The position numbers and the translations under genes are program-made. Shown here piece by piece: positions 22,201-27,040 of a stretch of DNA of 64,000 nt. Source of the stretch: Sphingobacteriales bacterium (GTDB lineage Bacteria > Bacteroidota > Bacteroidia > Chitinophagales > LD1); assembly GCA_018262795.1 (NCBI GenBank), contig JADFDM010000009.1, positions 62,001 to 126,000 on the forward strand, given 5' to 3'. Below the pieces are notes generated by a model. The model was not told the DNA's origin. It did no database searches and saw nothing but the letters and a program-made list of their open reading frames with translations. Numbering within the stretch: the first letter of the stretch is position 1; every line of letters begins with the position of its first letter.

Positions 22201-25200
22201 CTGCGGGAGGAACCTTTACAGGTCCCGGTGTTTCTGGAAATGTATTCCAACCTTCCTCCGTAGGAATAGGTAATTGGTGTATAAAATATACTTACACCAA
22301 TCCTTCTACCGGATGTACAGATGATACCACTGTTTGTGTGAACGTGTATCAATTGCCGAATGTGACAATAACCGGAAACAACGCCAGCTACTGCCGCTAC
22401 GAAGCACCGGATACATTGGTGGGTTCTCCTGCGGGTGGAACGTTTACAGGAGCAGGTATGTCGGGTAATATATTCAATCCGGGTACCGCTAACTTGGGCA
22501 ATAATGTAATCACTTACACCTACACTGATTCACTGTCCTCCGGATGCACTAACTCAGTGCAGATCACTATTAATGTGAAAGCTGCTCCGACCATTAGCAT
22601 CTCGGTAAATGATGACTCTGCCTGTGTAAATCAGCCGGTAACTATTAGTCCTAACTACAGTCCGGATGTGACTAATATTCAATGGCTGCAATTAGGGGGA
22701 ACTACCTTTGCTTCCGGATTAAACCCGGTGACCATTACACCGACAGGAGTTGACTATTGTGTGGTAGCTATGGCTATTAACACTAACTCGGGTTGTGTAG
22801 CGAACGATACGATTTGTATTCACGTGAATCAAAATCCTGTTGCCCTGAACGACTCCGCACAAACTTGCGAAGATGAACCTGTCATTGTTCCAGTATTAAA
22901 TAATGATTCAGACCCTGAAGGGGATGCCAATTCTGTATCGGTTATCGGAGCATTACATGGCACCGGAACAGTTCAGGGAAGCACGGTTACTTACACTCCG
23001 GCACTGAACTTTAACGGAGAAGATACGCTGACCTATGTTATTTGCAATACGCAATGCTCTAATGAATGTGACACTGCTAAGGTGTTTATCACGGTGATTC
23101 CTAAGAACGATGTTCCGGTGGTGACGAATCTGATAGATACCATTTATCAGGGCACTACCGATACGGTTTGTCCGATGATTGTAGATGTGGATGGCGATCC
23201 AATTTCAGTAACTATACTACCGGGGCAAACCATAAATGGAACGGTTTCGTTAGATAGTAACTGCATCGTATTCACACCAAATCCGGGATGGATAGGAACG
23301 CAGGTTATCACCTTTGAAGCTTGCGACCAAGTAAATCCAAGTATTTGTGATGGACAAATATTCAGTACTTGCGATACAGGTACTGTAACTATCGAGGTGC
23401 TTCCGGCTAACCATGCTCCCATTGCACTGAAGGTGAACGTTACTGTTTGCCACAATACTTCTATCGGTATTAACACGGCAGCTTCTGCAAGTGATCCGGA
23501 TGGCGATCCGCTTACATTTAGTTATGGAACAGTTTCCGGCCCGGCCAACTCTCATTCAGTACTGACTGTAACCGGTAATGGAGCTTTAGTATTCTCTGCA
23601 GACAGCACCGGATACTATACGTTCCCATACTATGTATGTGACCAAAGCAACTTGCCGGTTTTCTCACTTTGCGACACTGCTATGGTTATTGTTCGAGTAG
23701 TGAATTGCGATAGCACTAACGAGCCTCCGGTAGCTACAGATGATGCAGTGGTAATGAATGTGAATGATACCATCAACATCAACGAATTGGCCAATGATTA
23801 CGATCCGGATGGCGATCCGCTCAATGTGACCATTCTTAGTGGGCCGGGTCTGCCGGGAGCTACTGCGTCACTGAATCCGGATAACACAATCACTTATACT
23901 TCACCAACGGTTGGGGTAGATACCATGACTTATGTTATCTGCGACCCTTACGGAGCTTGCGATACGGCTATCATTATTGTATTTGTTGATTCTACATCAC
24001 ATAACCATCCTCCGGTGGCAGTGGATGACTTTGCTACTACCAATTACATGACCGCTGTCACTGTACCGGTAACGGGGAATGATATTGATCCGGATGGCGA
24101 TCCATTTACAGTGACTGCTATTCCTTGCCTGCCAAGTGATGGGGTGGCGACTATTGTTGGTAATACAGTGGTTTATGTTCCTGGGCCCAATGCCAATGCA
24201 TTGAACCCGGATACTTTCTGCTATGTGATTTGTGATAATGGAACACCTTCGCTGTGCGATACGGCAACTGTGGTGGTGTATATCAATAACTCTGTTGTGG
24301 CGGTGAACGATACCACTTCAACGGGTCCTTATCATCCAATTACAGTGAACGTACTGCACAATGATTACGATCCTGAAAACGATACGTTCTGGGTAGTGAC
24401 AGTAATTACAGATAATACTACCGGTACTGCTACGCAAAATTCAAATGGAACGATCACATACACTCCGGCTACTGATACCTGCGGGTTTGTTGACCAGTTC
24501 AGTTATGTAATTCAGGACATCAACGGAGCGGTGGATACTGCTACCGTATTCATTAGAATTGACTGCTGTGTTAGACCTACTGCGGTCAATGACAGCGCGC
24601 TGACATTGCCGGGGGACCAGTTAGCCATTAATCCTTTGAGCAATGATGATGGAAACGGATATCCGATTACCGGATCAATTATTACCGGACCATTCCATGG
24701 AACTGCGCAGTTTGCGAACGACAGTTTGGTCATCTACACTTCCGATGCCAACTACTGTGGTATTGATACGATTGTTTACGCTATTGAAAGCCATTGTGGT
24801 ATTGACACCGCTCTGTTGCTGATCAATGTGTACTGCAATATTCCGCCAATAGCTGTAACCGATACGGTGGAGGTTTGCGATAACTCAACGATCAAGTTTA
24901 ATCCGTTGAGTAATGATGTGGATTCTAATGGTAACCAATTGATTGTAACCGGTATAGTACCACCATTCGGAGTGGGAGGATTCAGCCTTAACAACAATGT
25001 AGTAACCTTCGTTTCTACATCGCTTACAGGTACCTTTGTGATGAACTACTTTGTGTGTGATAATGGATTCCCAAGCTACTGCGATACAGGTACAGTATTC
25101 ATTACCATCAAGCCTTGTGCGCTTCAGGTGGATACCATCTATGATACCACCTTTGTGAACACACCGGTGGGGCCTTGTATCGGAGCCTTTGTGAACAGTT

Positions 25201-25958
25201 CATTGCCATTAACGATTACGAGCATCTGTGATCCGGATAATGGTAGTGTAACTTACCAAACTGGAGATACTTGCTTCACTTACACTCCCGATCCAAATTA
25301 CTTCGGAAATGATGTATTCTGTATTACCCTGTGCGATTCCTTCGGTAACTGTAATAATGCTACGGTTATCATCACGGTATTGGATACGCTGATACAGGCG
25401 GTAGATGAACCATGTGATCTGGATACTACTGTGATTCATACTCCGATAACGATAGATGTGCTGGCGAACGATATTATACCGTTTGGTGGCGATACTACAG
25501 TAACGGTGATGGGGTCGGTTGATCAAGCTGTTGTAGTAGTGAATGATGATAATACCATTACAGTAACTCCGAATCCGGATTTCATTGGTTTTATCCAGTT
25601 CAGCTATGAGGTTTGTGTAACAACGGGTCCTATCAGCTATTGCGATACCGCTACTGTTTGCGTCTCCGTGATTGATACTAATAACTACTGCTTCTTGCCG
25701 AATGGATTTTCTCCAAACGGTGATGGGGTAAATGATCTGTATGTGGTTCCTTGCAATGAGGATTACCCGCAGTCAGAGTTGAGAGTGTTTGATCGTTGGG
25801 GCGTAGAGATTTGGAAGAGCAACGGTCACTATTTAAATGACTGGGATGGTACCAACATGCAAGGCACGAAAGCACCGGATGCTACTTACTATATTATTTA
25901 CGATTACAATGATGGGCACACCAAGCGCAAAATGCAGTTTGTAGTCCTTCATAGATAA
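7230..25958 (+). CDS. Giant SprB-like repetitive surface adhesin with type B T9SS sorting domain
   Basis: About 6240 residues, similar in size to SprB of Flavobacterium johnsoniae. Order (numbered from 7230): signal peptide (MKRFVCFLMVLMGVTSA, cleavage after LNAQ); a NKGQWP domain as in DUF7948/SBBP proteins (~50-280); SBBP-type beta-propeller repeats (~290-760); Ig/PKD-like domains (~775-1325); 14 tandem-95/Big_9 Ig-like repeats with VNDPP linkers (~1326-2744); three Ig-like units; 23 PKD-like repeats built on NAGTD..C..LGG.PTA.GG..PY.Y.W (~2996-4967); Ig-like units with GGTFTGPGVSG; ten more Big_9 repeats (~5205-6151); and a C-terminal type B sorting domain (FLPNGFSPNGDGVND, DRWGVEIW). Most Big_9 units carry paired cysteines. 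ATG 7230 or 7251 fits the signal peptide; upstream in-frame ATGs at 7128 and 7182 run through the leader hairpin. Likely a cell-surface filament for adhesion or gliding. Confidence 0.93.
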   Translation: MDTKILSMKRFVCFLMVLMGVTSAMQLNAQSDSKPINKEKIMEDLNRASSGISFMENKGQWPSHVIYRADIPGGQMLATPQGMLIGKFDPESQKEQAAYFEREEEYATGKITKDQLGEAKGLRGHGWRFNFVNGNLATPKTIERKGESSDYYNFLIGDASTHATNVHSYNELMYKDVYSGVDVRYYTSAEGDFENDIIVAPGADYSKILLQIEGVERIRLDDKGDLVFGTTVGEQTIPALISYLVDKDGKRTPISVKYKIADRNTVSFDVPKYDLSKTLVIDPIVIRWATFISGNSSSDAHFHGIDVDASGNIFTTGRYNGNLITVGAFQTSNNGTDLFISKYTEPATPGGSGVRVWQTYLGNSGTDNPYALTLGLDGYLYIVGSAGSGMSKTYGTGFSSGSWTQRTGNGQTFIAKVSPNGTGAAVRTLGTSSSNWGVLFYDVRVLPTSGNGFDLVAVGVVNEGSSSVNGDIPQATQPNGTSVTNTGHNNGYAVRITNDLSTLVWAKQYSSSGGNSDQFNICAIDNQKNIIVGGYTRGSSGISYSNPSGQNSLTGNQDGWLMRLNASNGNALWSRYFNAGSGNSANILCMETNSAKDHFIIGGLASGSLANSNITSGAYQTTYQGSTDFFVASLPIGGASTTWGTYFGGSDYESNMMGLNLDQNDDVYVLGYSDSKDIPTYGNPVQKNNYDNNDRDAVFFKLSSNGSSLQYSTYIGGDNDETDPVGQRGIKFSDCRIYLPITTYSTDFPLTQGTLTSTKSSSSSIGEPALISMANPPDLQGNNITGGATQTITCGSSPAPITASVPSYIFAKIIRDNSVKNAGTTSAYPDGLPVINSYQWQASIDSGASWTNISGATSQNYTPPNIYVNGVTKYRRIINGDACNRASDTLATVTIIVTPSVATPTVSSNSPLCAGQTLNLTSHSTTSGVTYAWTGPNSFTSSLQNPSINNVPLAASGTYYVVATSGNGCKSNPGSTSVLVSTAPTVGSSSSSNPTTCGGTNGSITLNGLNSNTVYSVNYIKDGTPVGPIGISSNGSGKLVISNLGAGVYTGVTVALSGCSSNALSFTLTNPTGPSAPSNVNASPNPICTGNTLTLSATGSNLAWAGPSSFTANGSPVTRSITSTSQGGTYSVTQTVAGCTSPPATVSVAVNQTPSIASTNSSNPTTCSGSDGSITLNGLNNSASYSVSYSKNGNPVGPVNISSNGTGHIVITGLTAGSYTNITVTLSGCTSAPVLGPIVLIDPANPTSPTVSNSGPACYGDTMLLFASNVFGGTYTWSGPNSFTSNSQNPVIVSSTPAMSGNYSVYVTVNNCNSSPATTSVTVTSCPPVAVDDAYSTNEDQPLPITSPGVLVNDYDPANPQQPLTVTTTPICGPYNGSVLLSANGSFTYTPSLNYNGLDSFCYRVCDTEIPSACDTAVVVITVTPVNDPPFVPDTLVTTPEDTPTTVCLPITDPESASQSHLVQSIYCGPNNGTISSANINNGVLPHDLCLTYTPDNNFNGTDSICIVVCDNGLPQLCDTTHITIVVTPVNDPPIAVDDYFVSCLDTAIAKNALANDIDIDGPSLAVTSTVCGPYTGSLSIQPNGNFIYTPTPFFNSKDSFCYVICDFGTPNLCDTGVVVLDYTCTNTPPVAVDDHYTTNEDQTLNNNVSTNDYDPNGDSITYNTTPLVDVNHGALTLNSDGSFTYVPTPNYFGGDTFVYVVCDNGTPSLCDTATAYIAVLPVNDPPFVPDTLVTTPEDTPTTVCIPITDIDLTDQHIAALNCNALNGTVSNILVNNISNPHEVCVSYTPDLNFNGTDSFCIVVCDNGLPSACDTSVVTIVVTPVNDPPVAVNDHYTTNEDTPLSVGVGTGVRANDNDDADGNPVSSLTINTTPITGPAHGTLSLAPTGSFIYTPDLNYNGVDSFLYIVCDNGTPLPSLCDTGTAYITVLPVNDPPFIPDTLVITPEDTPIVVCLPITDPETTSQIHIGFICDGPDNGSVSTPSVNNASNPHEVCMTYTPNTNYNGTDSFCVIVCDNGNPIACDTSIITIIVTPVNDPPIAVNDNYSTDEDIPLNVPPTGVLVNDSDPDGTALTASLVSGTTHGLVSLNPNGSFTYTPNSNYNGTDTFFYSACDAGIPMPSLCDTAMVVITVNPVNDPPMVPDTTVTIPEDSVITVCLPITDVESATQMHTVSLCDAPDNGLITFGPVVNNGSLPHTVCITYRPNSNFNGLDSICLTICDNGIPFGCDNSTIHIIVTPVNDPPVAVNDNYTIPEDSTLTVPAPGVLGNDNDPDGTPLTSTIVTGTSHGSVSLNPNGSFTYTPNNNYNGMDTFFYSACDAGIPMPSLCDTAMVVITVTPVNDIPEIPDTIIHTPEDTPTVVCLPIIDLDSLDIHTYTSCGNAFWGTVSMNVNNASDPHELCVTYTPYLNFNGTDSLCVIICDNGTPQGCDTSHITIIVDPRNDPPYADTIYVVTYENQPVGVNVASATGDVEGDPLSYSYGGVTPNNGTYGITGNGAIVVIPNTGFTGTFTIPYGVCDLSPYPVNVLCDSAAIVVTVLPGGDTLINHSPVASNDYVTTPMNTSIVVNELANDYDPDGDALQVTVTCPPQHGSYTMNPNGTVNYFPHSGFFGFDTICYTICDPTAAHNPKPLCDNAIIVISVSHDPGSNDNDPPVAVDDFAFICADANATLNLLLNDYDPNGDAIASVNVFDNVSNGILTNAGFGFYVYTPNSGFNGNDTLYYSICDNGTPSLCDTAMAVIFVSPTPVITPSASSLTICSADTVNITLHSNVPGTVIHWTATNGTSGTGDIYTILTNNTSVDQIVTYTVTAATPAGCGASAVTIPVTVKPRPTVSYTANGNIFCSGSQVIINMSSNIAGTTYTWSGTNGNSGNGSLITDSPVNAGASNITVTYSIIPSFGGCSGDTVKVSVTVKPNPVLSVNPITQTICSGTPITIAISSNIVGTSVNWTGSNGNSGNSLTINDSPINSSSSNITVTYTVNGSYNGCPANTITSTVVVRPVVIADAGNDKSTVTCSGACVNLGGSPTGSGGSGLLSYQWSPSTGLNDSSLANPTACGLLTSTTYTVIVTDTSGCFATDQVAITLTPNTLAAEAGSGGAVCLGSGDSVMLGGYPTAVGGSAPYTYTWAPVTGLNLTNSANPEAYPITTTKYFVTVTDQNGCSSVDSTTVTVYPVLNINAGTDTTVCAGQPFNLGGTPTASGGSGSGYTYLWSPTVGVSNVTVANPIATAFSTTTYAVTVFDGNGCSATDNVLVTVHETPVAMAGPDKNLSVCPKDSIVIGDNPSASGGTGPYTYSWSPLFGLSASTIPNPGVKGLSGTQTYSLVVTDANGCTSSDYVTVNVVPNTLQAYAGNNTQICSGTCVQIGGFPVVNGGFAPFTFNWSGGSLDDSTQSNPIACPSGTVNYNLVITDDKGCTATSSMTVIVNPKPAANAGTDTFVCVGSSVVIGGTPSATGGTAPYNYNWVPTIGLSLPNVSNPSASPVATTSYTLVVTDAKGCISSDTVTVTTRSLPNVNAGTDKTLTACAGDTTFIGGIPVVVSGGTGPFTYQWSPALGLSNSTIQNPLVTGISTTTSYQILVTDSYGCQGVDYAIVNVVPSTLQAEAGNSGVVCAAANTPVQLGGNPTATGGASPYTYHWGPSAGLSDTTTANPVATVSTSTTFYVTVTDSKGCTSIDSVTVTQHTAPVANAGTDSTFCAGFGKLLGGTPTASSGSGPYLYSWTPTLGLNNNNTPNPLAIPQVTTVYTVVVTDSNGCQASDAVTITIRPNPVSDAGVDKSITTCSGDSVQIGGSPAASGGTPGYTYAWGPSAGLTAANVANPYVKGIASTQPYALTVTDQNGCSAVDVVIVNVVTSTLTAEAGNGGVVCSGTGASVNLGGSPTATGGAGPYVYHWSPSGSLNDSTLANPIATPIVSTIYHVTVSDSKGCYSVDSTLVKVNLSPTANAGIDTAICAGSPVILGGSPTATGGKGPYTYSWSPGSGLNGTTGSNPTATPTANTTYTVTVTDYNGCTASASITVTVHQNPVANAGPDKTLVGCSGDSIQIGGSPSATGGSAPYVYDWAPNGGLTDTTVANPYVHNIGSTTTYTLAVVDQYGCSATDQVLVNVTNSSLVAEAGNNVAFCAGASVNVTLGGNPTAQGGTPTYNYTWSPNNSLNSSNVANPIASPLQSTTYTLVVTDAHGCISSDTVRITIHPRPTVSAGVNDTICSGTCVALGGSPTASGGSGSTYVYSWTPAFFFSTPTNVANPVVCPTNNITYQVTATDSLGCSNTANVSIKVNQNPIANAGADNSVVYCKNACVQIGGSPTATSGTAPYLYAWSPSISLNNTGLPNPTVCNLSVTGTYTVTVTDANGCTATDQVVINSTPSTLVADAGVDKSICAGQNNCITIGGNPSVTGGNGPFNITWSPVAGICNSNTISNPDVNPTDTTTYVIVVQDASGCIAFDSMTVIANPAVTASVGADTAICNGGVALMGGNPTGSGGTAPYSYSWSPGNGLSSVTSSNPTAQPTVITAYCVTVTDAVGCTASTCQRVGVNPAVTANAGPDQTITACVGSFATLGGSPVATGGSGNYSYQWSPDSVGGVQVLNGKTIPSPIVTNLSTTTTFTLTVTDNVSGCSGTDQVTITVNQSTLTADAGLDKTYCANSPTGVSIGGNPTAQGGQSPYIYQWATVTGLNNPNVANPVAVPVVTTTYIVTVTDNLGCSQIDSMTVHVGPQIAVNAGLDTLICYNTSVVLGANPVAVGGTGAYSYAWTPSQYLNSTTVAHPTAQNVTSNVTFTVTVTDSFGCSASDMVVIGTRALPTASAGPDVSIFACTGDSAVLGGSPTASGTVGPYTYQWSPALTNSLSSITASNPVVHNLGFNTNFIVTVTDSFGCKANDNVQVTVMPNTVFVEAGVNVGTLCANVGGCVTLGGSPAVSGGQPPYLFQWIGGIADSTSSNPLACPSATTTYTLIATDQHGCQASDTVQVIVNQPAEANIVGLSAQYCVNAGGVTMTGIPAGGTFTGPGVSGNVFQPSSVGIGNWCIKYTYTNPSTGCTDDTTVCVNVYQLPNVTITGNNASYCRYEAPDTLVGSPAGGTFTGAGMSGNIFNPGTANLGNNVITYTYTDSLSSGCTNSVQITINVKAAPTISISVNDDSACVNQPVTISPNYSPDVTNIQWLQLGGTTFASGLNPVTITPTGVDYCVVAMAINTNSGCVANDTICIHVNQNPVALNDSAQTCEDEPVIVPVLNNDSDPEGDANSVSVIGALHGTGTVQGSTVTYTPALNFNGEDTLTYVICNTQCSNECDTAKVFITVIPKNDVPVVTNLIDTIYQGTTDTVCPMIVDVDGDPISVTILPGQTINGTVSLDSNCIVFTPNPGWIGTQVITFEACDQVNPSICDGQIFSTCDTGTVTIEVLPANHAPIALKVNVTVCHNTSIGINTAASASDPDGDPLTFSYGTVSGPANSHSVLTVTGNGALVFSADSTGYYTFPYYVCDQSNLPVFSLCDTAMVIVRVVNCDSTNEPPVATDDAVVMNVNDTININELANDYDPDGDPLNVTILSGPGLPGATASLNPDNTITYTSPTVGVDTMTYVICDPYGACDTAIIIVFVDSTSHNHPPVAVDDFATTNYMTAVTVPVTGNDIDPDGDPFTVTAIPCLPSDGVATIVGNTVVYVPGPNANALNPDTFCYVICDNGTPSLCDTATVVVYINNSVVAVNDTTSTGPYHPITVNVLHNDYDPENDTFWVVTVITDNTTGTATQNSNGTITYTPATDTCGFVDQFSYVIQDINGAVDTATVFIRIDCCVRPTAVNDSALTLPGDQLAINPLSNDDGNGYPITGSIITGPFHGTAQFANDSLVIYTSDANYCGIDTIVYAIESHCGIDTALLLINVYCNIPPIAVTDTVEVCDNSTIKFNPLSNDVDSNGNQLIVTGIVPPFGVGGFSLNNNVVTFVSTSLTGTFVMNYFVCDNGFPSYCDTGTVFITIKPCALQVDTIYDTTFVNTPVGPCIGAFVNSSLPLTITSICDPDNGSVTYQTGDTCFTYTPDPNYFGNDVFCITLCDSFGNCNNATVIITVLDTLIQAVDEPCDLDTTVIHTPITIDVLANDIIPFGGDTTVTVMGSVDQAVVVVNDDNTITVTPNPDFIGFIQFSYEVCVTTGPISYCDTATVCVSVIDTNNYCFLPNGFSPNGDGVNDLYVVPCNEDYPQSELRVFDRWGVEIWKSNGHYLNDWDGTNMQGTKAPDATYYIIYDYNDGHTKRKMQFVVLHR

Positions 25959-25967
25959 GTTCAATTC

Positions 25968-26005
25968 AAGGGGCTTCCTGAAACGAAAGCAGGAAGTCCC
26001 CTTTT
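25968..26005 (+). terminator. Intrinsic terminator after the giant adhesin gene
   Basis: AAGGGGCTTCCTG pairs with CAGGAAGTCCCCTT (one bulged A) around a 9-base loop and is followed by a short T-run. It lies 10 bases past the stop codon. Read-through would supply the next two genes, which have only a short gap, so it may be a partial terminator that sets gene dosage within the operon. Confidence 0.75.
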
Positions 26006-26036
26006 AAAAAAGTATTAAACTGAAAAAGCTATTGAT

Positions 26037-27005
26037 ATGAAAAAGCTAATTCTCTCCGCATTATTTGCAGTAGTCGCTTCTATTGGCTTAAAAGCCCAGC
26101 AGGATCCCGCCTACTCCATGTATATGTTCAATGGATTATTTATTAACCCGGCCTATGCAGGCAGTCATGAGGTGATCAGCCTGATGGGGATATACCGCCA
26201 CCAGTGGGCGGGTTTGGAAGGCGCTCCGCGTACCGCCAACATCAGTGTTCATACTCCTTTGCGAAGAGATCAGTACGGTTTAGGGCTGACTATCTCGAAT
26301 GATAAGTTAGGTTTGAGCAATACATTTCAGGTGACTCCTGCCTTTGCTTATCGCCTTAAAATAAAGCAATCGAGGTTGTGCTTTGGTATTCAGGCTTCAT
26401 TTGCTTATTTCTATCAAAACAACAGCAGAGCGCAACTCATTGATCCGAATGATGCCTCCTTTCAAGTTAATGAAAACATGTTTGTTCCCAACGTAGGGTT
26501 TGGGATTTATGCTTATGGTAAGCGCTATTTCGTAGGGGCTTCTGTGCCGCATCTAATGCCCTCGTCTTTAAAGGGTAAAACAAATGTGGTTTCTTATAAC
26601 AAAGATATTGCCCGGATATATGACTATGTGGTATTTACAGCCGGATATGTTTTCGGGAAAGATGCTTCTATTGTGAAGTTCCGCCCTACCATCTTAATGA
26701 AATGGCAGAAAGGTTTACCTAAAAATATTCCTCAGTTCGATGCCAGTTTAGCGCTCTTATTTATTGATCGCCTTTGGGTAGGTGCTTCTTACCGAACCGG
26801 TGGAGATATGAAATACTACGGGCAGTCAGTGGCGGCTTTCATACAGTTTAAAGCCACCCCACAGTTGCAAATTGGATATGCTTACGATGCGGAGATTTCC
26901 TCTGTTAGACATTTTACCAGCGGAACGCACGAAATTATGTTAGGGTATGACTTCTGGTTTAATAAAAAACGATTTGTTACTCCGCGTTACGTAAAATACT
27001 TCTAA
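26037..27005 (+). CDS. PorP/SprF family type IX secretion system membrane protein
   Basis: Outer-membrane beta-barrel protein of 322 residues. A signal peptide (MKKLILSALFAVVASIGLKAQ) is followed by QDPAYSMYMFNGLFINPAYAGS, the N-terminal hallmark of the PorP/SprF family, and then alternating strands ending in YDFWF. In F. johnsoniae, SprF is specifically required to secrete SprB to the surface, and other type B sorting domains need similar partners. Its place directly after the giant type B cargo gene argues that it serves that cargo. It could also be a general T9SS PorP; cognate pairing is the better reading. Confidence 0.92.
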   Translation: MKKLILSALFAVVASIGLKAQQDPAYSMYMFNGLFINPAYAGSHEVISLMGIYRHQWAGLEGAPRTANISVHTPLRRDQYGLGLTISNDKLGLSNTFQVTPAFAYRLKIKQSRLCFGIQASFAYFYQNNSRAQLIDPNDASFQVNENMFVPNVGFGIYAYGKRYFVGASVPHLMPSSLKGKTNVVSYNKDIARIYDYVVFTAGYVFGKDASIVKFRPTILMKWQKGLPKNIPQFDASLALLFIDRLWVGASYRTGGDMKYYGQSVAAFIQFKATPQLQIGYAYDAEISSVRHFTSGTHEIMLGYDFWFNKKRFVTPRYVKYF

Positions 27006-27040
27006 CCTTTTTGAGAGACGGCAACCTAAACTATAAAGCT

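Noticed and set aside
22029-22352. Minus-strand open frame of ~107 codons inside the giant adhesin gene (and similar ones near 13.6, 17.6, 23.2, 24.8 and 25.3 kb)
   Set aside because: They are antisense shadows of the Thr/Ser/Val-rich repeat coding; the long plus-strand frame, with continuous domain structure, explains the region fully.
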